Assembly (NCBI GenBank): GCA_008933995.1
Contig: WARS01000013.1
Coordinates: forward strand, 18,665,806 to 18,729,805
Length of the DNA: 64,000 bases
Direction: 5' to 3'
From: Datnioides undecimradiatus
Taxonomy: Eukaryota > Chordata > Actinopteri > Lobotiformes > Datnioididae
The notes under the pieces are model-generated. The model was not told the DNA's origin. It ran no database searches and was given only the letters and a program-made list of their open reading frames with translations. The translations under genes and the position numbers were made by a program. Positions 39,427 to 50,375 of this stretch are shown piece by piece; the stretch's first letter is position 1, and every line of letters starts with the position of its first letter.

Positions 39427-39950
39427 GTCACCGCCAATCGCAAACATAGTGCTAATGAAAATCCATTGTACTAAGCCAGCGTGGGTTTCTGAGACACCAG
39501 ACAGAGATAATGTGACATGCTCTAGTGCAGTTTTGCTTTTTTTTTTTATAAGCTTTTATCAGCAAATTAGGTAAAGTCACAAAATATGAAGGTGATAAAT
39601 AAAGTATGAAAGTAAAGCATGACTCAACCAATTTAGCATTGCACTCCTGTGGCACTGTGAGGCTCATGATGGACAGTTTGAAAATAATGGATCATAACTG
39701 GTGCAGCAGAGCCGGAGATATTGTTATTTCATGCATCCTTCCTGCTACACCACCCGCAATGCTAATCTCGCTAGCGTAGCCTGCAGCAAGTGGGCAATGG
39801 GGCTCAGAGTGACTTAAATGACATCACTTGAGTCAGTCTGCTAGATTCCACGCAGCTTTTTGCGGGTGTTAAGGAGGTTTCATGGTCCATGTGGCCAAGT
39901 CAGTACAGTGGCCCCCCCAAAAATGGGAAGATTCCATATTCTCTTGACTC

Positions 39951-39985
39951 AAACAAAACAAAACAAACAAACAAACAAACAAAAA
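39951..39985. repeat. (CAAA)n microsatellite
   Basis: AAAC units shifting from AAAAC at the left edge. Confidence 0.95.
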
Positions 39986-40080
39986 GACTCAGTGAGTATA
40001 CGTCAAACTGTGCAGTACAGTATAACAAGCCTGAAAGGTGGTTCATCAACATCCGAGACTGCTTGGATATCCCAGCAGCA

Positions 40081-40143
40081 GGAGAAGGAGGAGGAGGAGG
40101 AGGTGAGGAAGGAGTAGTAGTAGGAGGAGGAGGAGGAGGAGGG
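40081..40143. repeat. (GGA)n polypurine tract
   Basis: GGA/GAG triplets broken by GTGAGGAAGGAGTAGTAG in the middle. Translation of either strand gives low-complexity ORFs that are not genes. It forms the upstream edge of the promoter-like island. Confidence 0.95.
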
Positions 40144-40350
40144 AGTCTGTTCCGCTTGGATGGCCGGAGCAGTGAGGAGGCTGGTCGGAAGAGGGGGCGA
40201 CGAAGACAGACAAGACAGCGCACTCTCCTTCTCTTCTTGCCTCTGTCTGTCGCTCTTTCTTTCTCCGCCGACCGCGTGTGCGTGCGTCCCGCTCCACTCC
40301 GCTCCAGCACGGCTCGAGGAGGGCGGGCGAGAGGGAGGGAGGGAAGGAGG

Positions 40351-40390
40351 GAGAGAGAGAGAGAGAGAGAGAGAGGGGGAGAGAGAGAGA
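40351..40390. repeat. (GA)n tract in the promoter island
   Basis: GA dinucleotides are interrupted by a short G run near 40375-40379. It continues a purine-rich GGGAGG segment beginning near 40331. Confidence 0.95.
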
Positions 40391-40443
40391 AAGACACTTG
40401 ACGCATCGGAGTGAGTGAGCACACCGAGGCTCCACTTTCCAAT

Positions 40444-40739
40444 ATGCAACCTGCGAGACGCAACGCCGTCAGCTACTTGTGCTACTGACACTGAGAGAGC
40501 GAGAGAAAGAGAGGCAGGGATGGAGGTACAGTAGTGGAGCCGCGCAGAACAGCACAGCACAGCACGGCACGGCACGGCACAGCCCGCGAATGTTGCGCCG
40601 CACAAAATAAAGAGCAGCATCTTTGCGCACAAGTCAGACGGATATTTTTGGCCGGGAGCGTCGCCGCGACTCGACAGTGATGTCTGTGTGTAAAATTCTG
40701 TTTAGTGACAAAAAAAGGGGGATTAATCTGAGGCTGTGA
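40444..40739 (+). promoter_or_regulatory. Cluster of four short upstream ORFs in the putative leader
   Basis: Complete ATG-to-stop ORFs occur at 40444-40488 (14 codons, MQPARRNAVSYLCY), 40520-40534 (MEVQ), 40590-40610 (MLRRTK) and 40680-40739 (19 codons, MSVCKILFSDKKRGINLRL). The last has G at -3. Which are transcribed depends on the unmapped start site. In a real leader they would be expected to limit scanning to the downstream start codon. Confidence 0.4.
40551..40580 (+). repeat. (RGCAC)6 pentanucleotide tandem repeat
   Basis: Three AGCAC units are followed by three GGCAC units, then AGCCCGCG. It lies inside the putative untranslated exon. Confidence 0.95.
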
Positions 40740-41373
40740 ATTCCTCGGAGACATTACTGCTGTGAGGACAGGTAAGATTGTTACGATTATGATTATCCTA
40801 ATGATTATTATTCCGTTCCTTTCCATACAGTAACTTCAAGACCTCTCAAGTTAAATCTCCATCAGCTCTGCTCAGCAGTGTGCGTTCAGACGCAGAAAAA
40901 AAAAGAAGCCCGGTCTACATCTTAACTTTTCACAGATTACATTTAAACCTTGACGGTGTGTTGGGGGGAGCAGCAGCGCGGGATTGCCTTCTCTGAATTT
41001 CACCCTCTGCTGATCTCATTTGCTTGCGCCTACTTTGTTGTGGGACTATCATGGTGGAGGCAAAGTAATCTGCGAGTGTGTGGGAGCGTCCCTCCGATCA
41101 GTGCAGATGTTTAGTAATCCTCCGGTGCTGACCCTCCCATGAATAATCCCTGCGGATTTTGCTGATTATACCGCCGCTGCTGACCACCGCCATCCGTCTA
41201 GTCCTGGATACGACGGGATTAAGCCGGAAAACCCGGGAGAAAACTTGAGCTGCAACGGCAATACTGCGTGTATATCCTTTGAAATTCAGTCCTGAATAGT
41301 GGAAGTTAAACCCACCTTGATTCAACCACTTTTTGGATTAAAGTCACCCCAGATTGACTGAAGATATTTGAAA

Positions 41374-41574
41374 ATGTACATCATGGATTTGTGTCAGCTG
41401 GTAGTTTGTTGCCTGATGATGCTCATAAGTGGAGATCAGAATCAGTCAGTCTGTATGCCACTGTATCACTGCTCTAATGGTGTTTATCGGTGCATCTGTC
41501 AGTCACTTCATAAGCTGTCCGGTGGTGGCCTGTGCTTCGGGCCTGGAGTGTGTTGGCCAGCGAATGCCACATAA
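41374..41574 (+). other. Small ORF with secreted, Cys-rich character (doubtful)
   Basis: The 66-codon ORF begins MYIMDLCQLVVCCLMMLISG, which looks like a signal peptide. After it come six cysteines in the pattern C-x5-C-x6-C-x-C-x11-C-x5-C, then a terminal N-A-T sequon and TAA. The start has A at -3. It lies about 600 bases downstream of the putative exon 1 donor, inside the putative first intron. I recognise no family, and no promoter or splice structure of its own is evident. It may be chance, or part of an alternative first exon. It is recorded only because the hydrophobic leader plus paired cysteines is unusual among the ORFs here. Confidence 0.15.
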
Positions 41575-43670
41575 GCCTGTTTTAATATGCTAATAGATAT
41601 GAGCATCTGTGCAGCTTCAGCACATCTGACGTGCCAACTTCTGCCAAAGCTTCCCACTCAAATGATAACCGAAAGTGATTCCTGTAGAGCGCGTCCGCTC
41701 CAGAAGCACAAAATAAACCTCGCGTGTACAGGTACAGTGAGGGGGAAATGTGCCCGTGTGATGATAACACCTGTCAGAGCGCCACTCTGAGACATGGCAA
41801 ATGAGCAGTCTGTCTGATGATGGACGCACATTGTTCATCAACCATTAAGTCTGACCACGAGGCCGACTGGAGCAGCTCCAGTCGCACTGTGTGTGATCCG
41901 TTGCATGGACTTCTCATCTGACAGGAGCTGAACTTATTCTAAAGGTTAGTGCATGGAAAAAAAAGAGAAAACTTAACCTTAAAGGAGTCGAGGAAGATTA
42001 TTCTACAGCTCAGTCTTGATTTGTGAACATGAGCGTACAATAGCCCTCCAGAAGCCTGAGACAAGAGTGCTGAGGCTCTCTTGAGATCTAAGCATTAATA
42101 TTTAAAGATTTTTTTTTTTTTAATGGTTGAATTAAAGTCTGGAGAGTACTGAGAAGACTGTGCGAGTAATTTAACTACCAAATGATAAAAAAAAATTAAA
42201 AATCCATGCGAAAACGTATGATCTACATGCACGAACTGGAGCTCGATTAACCGCGTGTTGACTGGCATATGATCGTATCCGGTGGCTGCGCCGTGCGGTC
42301 CAGGCCTCTCAGATGCGGCCTCACATGAAGGCAGCCCTTTAATGGCTGTCGACGTCCTGGAAGCCAACAAGCCTGTCAGAAGTGACGGAGCGCAGAAGTG
42401 ACATTAAAAATATCCTGGGATAGGTGCATTTAGAGGCGGGCCATAAAAATTTCATCGCATGGTTTCCTGCAGGAAGTATCGAAGCAATGTGTCATCAAGG
42501 TCATTTTTATTTCATGCCTCTCCAGGAAAGGCCGCTCAATGGACAGAAGAGAAGGAAGAGTGTGTTTTAGCACAGCGTGTTTGAACTTGTGTGCAACATG
42601 ACAGAGAACTTTCCACGTGTGGCCGAACTACTCTTCACATTGCCACGGGATATCCTGTAAGTGCTGACTTTACAGCCATGTGGACACCTCCTATTAATCA
42701 CAGTAGTTTCAGCGGCGGTCTCTCAGCTGTTTAAACTGTAGAGGCTGGCTGGGAGTTGTGGGGGGCGGGGACTTGTTGCTCCATCTTTCACCTTGCTCCC
42801 AGCTGTTTTCTGCTTCTTTGGCTCCTTATCAATAGTTTGTTTATAGGTATAACTTGCTTGTTAAGGCATCACATGTCGCCATTCTGTGCTGCAGCTGTTC
42901 GCATCCTTTTCACCTTTTGACCCCTTTATACAATGCAGTATATCTTAGTGCTTTGTTTTTCACCTCACACTAACATATGGTTATATTTGAAGCCTGAAAC
43001 AGTCACTTTTTAGTCAAATATACATTTTAATTAGCCCTTCAATAGACAACTCAAACGACTATTTTAATTTGAATTTCTTAAGCAAAAATGACAAAAATCT
43101 CTGGTTTTAGCTTCTCAAAGGAGCAGATTTGCTGTCTTGAATAACAGAAAACTGGATGCGTTGGGCTCTTGAACTGTGGGTCAGGCAAAATGAGTAATCT
43201 GAATCTGTGTTTTTCACTGTCAACAGACATTTCAAAGACAACGTGGCTGTCAGAAAATGGATAAGAATATAAGAAATAGTAATTGATCTACTTGTTAATG
43301 GTTCAGAAAAATAATTGCCATCACTATTTACATTTATGTCCAAGGTGACGTCTGCAAATGCCACTGCTTGTTGGGCCAATAACTAGAATGTATGAACGTA
43401 TGAAGCTATGAAGGGGAGAAAAACAACTGTAAAACCTAAGACTTTCTAGTCATCCTGTCCAACCTCTGACCACTTGCTGAGGTCCTATCTCCTGCTTTGG
43501 GAGCCACTGCTGTCAGGTATCCATCTCAATGCATAGACTCTAATATACTGTTACATCTGAAGTGAGTTTAATTTTGGGACCACCTTGCCGATCAGGTTAA
43601 ACCCACTCCCTGCAGGTAACAAGCAGCACACGAAAACAAAAGCCTGGTGTCAGTTGTTGAGCACAGCTGC

Positions 43671-43688
43671 TTTTTTTTTTTTTTTTTT
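43671..43688. repeat. Poly(T) run, 18 nt
   Basis: Uninterrupted T tract followed by GGCTTCAC. Confidence 0.9.
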
Positions 43689-43847
43689 GGCTTCACTCTG
43701 CTGAATTTTCAAAGTAAACAGCGCTGTGAGATTTTCCACAACACCATAATGGATAAGGAAGCTGCAGGCCCCCGACACTACTTTACAGGAGTGCAGTGTG
43801 GTTTTATGTATGCCGTGCATTACCTGTTTGAATCTTGAATAATATAG

Positions 43848-43899
43848 CTGTTTGACAGGCAAGATTTCTCCACCACTTGCAGCTCAGCCTGTCAAACAG
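43848..43899. repeat. Perfect 13-bp inverted repeat with 26-nt loop
   Basis: CTGTTTGACAGGC at 43848-43860 is mirrored exactly by GCCTGTCAAACAG at 43887-43899. Each arm contains TGACAG, the core bound by TALE homeodomain factors of the MEIS/TGIF type, so the two sites face each other. It could act as a hairpin or a paired factor site, or be chance. Confidence 0.85.
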
Positions 43900-44137
43900 G
43901 AAGCTGGAAAATTACATGTTTATTCCTTTTGCCAAGCTCTCTAAAAAAAAAAGTTATGATAGTTATGATTAAGCTGTACTCCAGGAGTGTCAGCACATTA
44001 TCAGGCAGATACGGAAAAGATGAATTTTGTTTTCAATGTATCAAAGTCACTGCGGCCTATAGATTCAACATGGAGGAGAAGGGCAATGTGGAGAGCTCCA
44101 TCTAAGGCTGCTAGTTGACACAATTTTGTGATGAGGC

Positions 44138-44150
44138 GGGGGGGGGGGGG
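44138..44150. repeat. Poly(G) run, 13 nt
   Basis: Uninterrupted G tract. Confidence 0.9.
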
Positions 44151-45414
44151 ACTATATCTGCTTAAAAAAAACACAATTACCACAGAAGAACTCCTCAAAA
44201 AGGCTGTTAAATGAGTTGCCTTCAGTTTGATGTTTTCCTCTGCCGCGCTGACTGGATCTCATTGAAACAAATCTTTTATCTGCACGAGCCTGCATACAAA
44301 ATCTTCCACCCACCGTGCTTCAGTGTGCTTCACTTCTAAGAGGATGAGGAATTGTTGCCTAATTCAGTCAAAGGAAGGTCATGAATGGGTGTAATTTACA
44401 CAAAAACGTGCCCCATCAAAAGCGACTGTGTGCACGCTGCTGTGGATTGGGAGCCCACGACTGTCAGGGATAAGGACACTTGAAGACAATATAGCAGAGC
44501 TCCTCTGTGTTGTCTACCTAGTCCCAGCTCTCCGTTCATTTTTAATATTTAGATTGAAGGAAAAAAAGATCCAAGATGGCTCGATGAGACCGTTTCTTTT
44601 CCCGCTCTATTTATCTAGTCTCATTGGTTCTGTAAATGCCATATTTGTAATCCAATCATATTAGAATAATTTATCTGCTTTAGCAATGCTTCATGATGTT
44701 CTGTCACTTCTAGGCCTTTGGTTTCAAGGCACTGCGGTCCTTTGGGGTAAGTCTTCACAGACTGTCTGAGCCCGCAACGTTTCCTAATTCAAACATTGTT
44801 GCACACGGCCTCTCCTTGGGAACAGCTTTAATTGAGTGCTTAATAAGAGCAACCCCACACAGCAACCAACTTCAGGGGGGATCTGCGCGTTGGGAGTGCT
44901 GCATTATTAAATGTACTTACATAAAGCCCTGCAAACATCTTCTTCCCAAGCAATCTCAGGATCGGGTCAGGTTCATGATTCGTCTTGATAATACAACGTA
45001 CAACTCACTTCAATGTGGATTTGGGGGTTTTTTGTAAGATCCACAGGAGCACAGTTTCAGAGGTGCATTGTGCTCCACTGGGTGTGGCTGTTGTGTGAGA
45101 GCCATCTTTCCTCCCTCATTTACTACAATATAAGCGCTCGATAAAACTGCATTCCCCACAGTGCATTGTTATTTTCTTTGTCTGAATCGAGATTAAAGGA
45201 CTGAATGGACCGGCTGAGATGACTCAGAAGAATTTTATGAATATACCTTGAACACTGCGTCGCTATCTATTGATAACTGTCGATAACAACACAAGCAGCA
45301 GCACCCTTTGTTCCTCGTTCTGTCACAAGCTGTGGATCATTTTATTTTTTGGGGGGGATGCAGGCTTTTCCATGGTTACAGAAACTGAAGTGGGTCTTGC
45401 AGACGTGACATACC

Positions 45415-45433
45415 TTTTTTTTTTTTTTTTTTT
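45415..45433. repeat. Poly(T) run, 19 nt
   Basis: Uninterrupted T tract followed by AAACTTGG. Confidence 0.9.
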
Positions 45434-48400
45434 AAACTTGGTGGTGTGCTCCTTTAAGCAAGTTTTAAGTCGCATTTTATAAAGAAAATGTATTTTGATT
45501 TGGAATTACACTTCCACTTACATGGCAAAGAGCTTCAATGTAACATTTCAAATTATATAAAAAAGGAGAAATTGTCCTTGAGTTTGTTCAAAAAGGGCAC
45601 AGTCTTTGCATCTTTCTTGTCAGTAGCTTAGAGGTGCATGTGGAGGTTTTTAGGGAGCATCAGACTCAACAGTGCATCTTGATTATGTTTAAAAAAGAAG
45701 GATTACTTTGAGTTTAGGACAAGAGATGGAAATAAAGGTATGCTGGCATGGTCATATAGGTCATTATAGGTCATATTATCCATATTTTTGCTATTTCTGT
45801 CAGGGAATTCCTCTTTAACAAAGGTGATTTTTCCTTTGTTTGTTTTTTTTTATTAGTATTTTTTTCAAATAGCACTTGTAACAATGGACTAATGAAAATC
45901 AGCACTCCTTTTTCAAATGGCATTTTGATTAGCCAGTACATTATAACAGCATTTGTATTTTGGCACCCGAGGTGAGTAGGTAATATTGCAATTGATGAAT
46001 TCATGCAATCCAGGTTTAAAGCACACTTAGCTGATTTTCCACATGAAGTTTACTGTAATCATCATGAGGACGACTAGTCAGCCTATAAAACAGGTGTGTA
46101 ATGTTCTTGTAGTTTAAAGTTTAAAAAAGTAAATATATGCACAGGGCCACATGTTCTATTCGTGTTTATCCCCCAGTCTTCTCAGAGTCACTTAACCATA
46201 GTAGATATATTCTTAGTCAAACACAGGGTTATGACAGGGTAAATGGGTAAATGTAAGTAAAGTAAGTGAAAAATGTTTTTATTTTTGTTTTGTTTTTCAT
46301 CATATATCCCCCCCCGCATACTGCTTTTGGTATGTCGTGCAGTTCTGCTTAATGCGTTTGCTGCTGCTAATGAAATATTGGCAAAATCAACAACGAATAT
46401 CATGTTTAGACTTGTCATTGATATGCAGACTTATTGGAAGAGGTAAACTAAGCCCTAATTGTCTATTAGATTTATCTTGTTCATGCCAGTTTTTGCCATA
46501 GAGCCGTACCGCCTGGCTGTCAAACTTTAGGCCCCAAGCTTTTCTCATGTGCAGCAGTGGGTTTCATCATCTGAAACGTGTTTTGATGGAAACGCGCACA
46601 TTTTTACCATCATGCGCCCAAAGAAAAAGTGAAATTCCCGAAACACGTTCGCTGTCGCATTATGTGTCAGACACACAATTAGACCCGTGAGCTGCCGAGT
46701 ACCTCTACAGTCTGAAGAGTCTTGCTCAAGGCCACCTTCATCGTACAGAAAGCATCTGCTTAAAGACAAGCCAAAGCACATATTTAAGTGCCAGTATGCA
46801 CTATTTCTATGTAAATTTAAATATTTATATAATGGCTTTTGAATTTAACTAATATAGTCAGCGTTACATGAGGAGGTTGTTTCTATTAACATTCTAAAAC
46901 AACAAATGAATTCCTTGCTGCAAAACAGATTTTGATTATGAAATTCGTAATATGCCGATTAGTGCACGGACACATGTTGCAGCTGCTCAGTGGATGTTTT
47001 CTAATTGTTAAATGAGGAAATTATGATGTGATGTCTCTGGTCATTATCATTACTTGCATTTGCTTGTGACTGAAATCTCTAAAAGACTGTTTTGTTTTGT
47101 ATCCGGAGGAGGGGGAAATCTCCCTAATGAGCATGTTTACGTTAGGAATAACATTATATTCATGCGAAGCTGCGGAATAAGTTTGGAGAGAATTGCAGAT
47201 GATGCAAAGTACAGGTATTCAAAATCTCATCTGTCTCTGAAATGAAATAATTAGGCATTCCAGGAAGGCATTGTTTGTTTAGCAGACCATTTCAGATGTC
47301 TGCGGTTCAGATAAATGAGACTCTGTAGTCATTGTATCAAAGTGCAATTAGCGGGTTCATCCATTTAAACCGTGGACAATAGGAAAAAAAAGAACCAAAT
47401 AATGCCTCTTTGTCTCTCCTGTGGAATAATGACTATTCATTTTGAATAAGATAAAAAAAATGCAGATCCATTCAAGCTCAAAACTCTTAATTTGTGCCAG
47501 ACAAGGAAAGCAGGACCATATATAGGGACAATCAATCAGGCACACCACCTAAATATATACATACGCACACAATGCATGACTGGGCGATACGCTTCAGTTC
47601 TTCTTTCATCTCTCCAAAAACCGAGTGCAGGCCATTTCTGTCTGGAAGTGTTATCACTCGACCTTAGGCCCGGCTTCATTATCAGCAAGTATCAGAGTCA
47701 TTCTTTTGCCCTAATGACATGATTAACAAACGCTGCGGTCAGTAATGTGCTGTAGTAACAAGACCATTTTTAACCAGGTGTAAAATCACGGCTATGTTGA
47801 AAATACAATTTTGACAATGCAGTTTTTTTTTAGGCATGAACCACTTTCCTTAACCAAATCCATGCCTTATGTGAAAATGCAGCAATACTTGAGGTGCTGC
47901 GCTTGTTCTCCATAGTGCGAGTTCACTAATTAACTGAACAGATTCATTGAGTGTTTAGTCATAATACTTTTATTGTAATGTCATTGAGAAAACACTACCA
48001 AATTACAGAAAAGCAGGACATGTGTGTGTTTCCTCTACAGTGGCACAGAGTCCTTCACTGGAGCCAAATTCACATTTAATGTTCCTTACCCCAATCTTAA
48101 ATTCAGCTTTTCTTTTAGTTCTTTGAGTATTTTTGAGTTTGAGCGAATGGCCTGCGTTATGGGCGACAACTTCGTTGAGTCATTTCAAGATTTACTTGCC
48201 AGATCAATCATGATAGGATGAATAGCCACAGTAAACGCTTGTTTCGGTGAAATAAGGTTTGAAGTAGAAAGAGAGGAAGGTTAACTATAGTCAGTGGAGT
48301 GCTAGCCTGTTCTTGAACCACACAATTTATTTATATTTACATTTAAAATCACGGTTGAATTATGAATGGGTGGAACTGATGGTGAAGCGCAACTGCAAAA

Positions 48401-49044
48401 AGGGAAAGCCATGTGAAAATAGCACATTAATCATGGGGTGTAGGATTCCATGGCTTACATACTTCTGCTAACTGTAAGGCTGTCTAATCTAAAGCAGTGT
48501 GTGTTTTACTGAATGAAAGGTTACCCATCACCTGTCAAGATTCTATATACAGCAATCATAGGAAGGAAACACTGAGCTTTGAGTTTGTACTGTAGGTCAG
48601 AGGCAAAGGTTTTCCTTTTCAGACCAAACACATACAGGTCTCTGAACCAGATTTACTGTAAACACGGTGTCCAGGTTCGGTATCGCACCCCTCTCGGCAT
48701 GTAGCTGAGCTGCGACAGTGTTTCTAATTAAATGTGCTCACTTCTGGCGCTGGAAAGTTTAGATAAAAACAGGGGAGTTACGCTTTGTAAAGGAAATGGA
48801 AAATGTGCTGCTGCTAAAATGTGTGGATTAATAAAAATAAATGAAAAACTAAATTAAATATATAAAACGTCTAGTCACATTAAAAGTAGCGTTTGACAGT
48901 TAGCACCTCAAATATGAGAAACTGCTTGCCACCTACACAGTTTTACTGATTGATGGACAGACTTAATATATTGTTTGACAATGTGATAATTCTGGATGGT
49001 TAATGATCACGGAAATAAAAGCCCTGAAGATATTAGTTAATGAT

Positions 49045-49083
49045 TTTATAATTATATATATAATATATAATATAATATAATAT
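49045..49083. repeat. AT-rich tract with TATAA units
   Basis: AT dinucleotides shift to TATAA pentanucleotides (TATAATATAATAT) towards the right. Confidence 0.9.
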
Positions 49084-50267
49084 TTACACAATATTCTTCT
49101 CAATGTATCTGTATCACGTTTCTATAGTTTTCTCAAATACAGCAGCCTTTGTGTGTAGCAATAGGTTCAATTTGAATTCTGTTTTCATGATCTTCTGCGG
49201 TGGGGAACTGCTGTAGGTATTTGTGCTCGCCTTGACCCTGTTCTTAGAACAGATTGAAACACGCCACTTTTGTGTTTTGTGCTACTTGCACAGCTCATGA
49301 GCACGAACAGGTTTCATTTAAAAGCTTCCCTGCTCTCTGTGCGAATGTTAGCTGGCTTGACTTCTCAATTTTTCATTTTAACTATGTGGCTGTGGTGTGA
49401 TTGTCAACATAAAGCAATCAGTACACACTGCGAGACATTAGAGTCATAAAGAGGGCTGCATCCTCTACAGATGTTAGAAAGCGATTGGTAGATATGCCTC
49501 TATTAAAGCTGATCTGTCCCTTCGATCACCGCTGCTTCTGTTTGGCTCTTCGCCCTGATATCATTGAACATTGGAGGATGGATCTCTTAGGACCAGTGCA
49601 GTACATTAACCAAACGTGTTATCTCCTCCCAAGCTAATTTAATTCAAGGTGCGGTGCTGCACCTCTTGCACAAAGACATCAGTTTCCTCCTGGAACAAGC
49701 TTTTGTAATAGTTTGATTCTTGACAGTACACTTCATCACCAACTTTCAAGTGGTGAACAGTTACTTTAGGGAAACAAAACAACACGTGTGCGAGATATAT
49801 AAAAAAGAGGTTTGAGACAATGCCTTGGCTCAAAATATAGCTGCCAGTGTTGTGAACGCATTTCATATACGCAATATCTGCATATTATAATTACACAGAA
49901 TAACTCCCAAACTCCAGTGGCATCACTCAACGTTCTGGTGTGTAAACGTGTGGCTATTGTCCTCAGTCGCACAATTCAATTAAGACGCTCCCTGTATGAT
50001 GGGCAAAACTCTATCAATCTTTTTAATTTTCTGATAATTTCTTACTGAGTGAATACATTGATTATGTCCTCCCTTGATACCCTGCGGCGTCATCAGTCAT
50101 TCCTCCATACCAAATACAGTTGCAGCCTGTTACATCCACGACATGTGATGCTTGAGCGGTGCTGGGCCCCACTGCAAATTACGGAATTATCACAAGGAAA
50201 CACAGAATGTAAGCATTACAAAAGAGAATGGCGGCTGTGAATGCATTGTTTTAACATACTGTTAACT

Positions 50268-50375
50268 GCAGTAGTAGTTATAAAAGTAACAGTGGAAGCA
50301 GCTGTTGTAATGGTCTTAGTAGCATAAGCATCAGCAGTAATGGTAGTAGTGTTAGTCGTAGTAGTAGCAGCATTA
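50268..50375. repeat. Imperfect (GTA)/(GCA) trinucleotide region
   Basis: Interspersed AGTAGTAGT, AGCAGTAATGGTAGTAGT and GTAGTAGTAGCAGC units with much divergence. Looks like an old degraded trinucleotide satellite. The Thr/Ala-rich minus-strand ORF at this place is its translation, not a gene. Confidence 0.75.

Larger units (their letters stand above)
29554..39950. other. Gene-poor stretch upstream of the CpG island
   Basis: No coding exon recognised on either strand. It holds several simple repeats (listed separately), an AT-rich segment with two octamer motifs at 34024-34052 and a balanced block at about 35038-35215 that reads like a candidate conserved element. Minus-strand ORFs at 32314-32679 and 35713-36060 match no family I know. 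Confidence 0.6.
40150..40680 (+). promoter_or_regulatory. CpG-island promoter, probable
   Basis: CpG is far denser here than in the surrounding AT-rich DNA. I count 10 CG dinucleotides in 40261-40320 and 8 in 40621-40680, while many neighbouring 60-base lines have none or one. GC-box-like GAGGGCGGGCGA lies at 40317-40328. No TATA box was found at an obvious position. The island runs into an exon-like end with a consensus donor at 40771/40772, which sets the orientation as +. It is the only such island in the window. It lies about 13.4 kb upstream of the contactin start exon and is the best candidate for its promoter; that link is inferred. Confidence 0.6.
40400..40771 (+). other. Putative untranslated exon 1 (5' end unknown)
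   Basis: The 3' border is seen: TGAGGACAG ends at 40771 and GTAAGATTG follows, a full match to the CAG|GTAAG donor consensus at the downstream edge of the CpG island. The transcription start cannot be read from sequence, so the left border given is arbitrary. There is no long ORF, only short upstream-type ORFs, which fits a 5' UTR exon. If this belongs to the contactin gene, the first intron would be 40772-54095 (13,324 bases, GT...AG), unless further untranslated exons lie between. Confidence 0.5.

Noticed and set aside
39889-40632. Overlapping long ORFs on both strands (up to 209 codons)
   Set aside because: They are translations of GGA/GA/GCAC simple repeats and CpG-island sequence: Ser/Leu/Pro runs on one strand and Gly/Arg/Glu runs on the other. 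No domain is seen.
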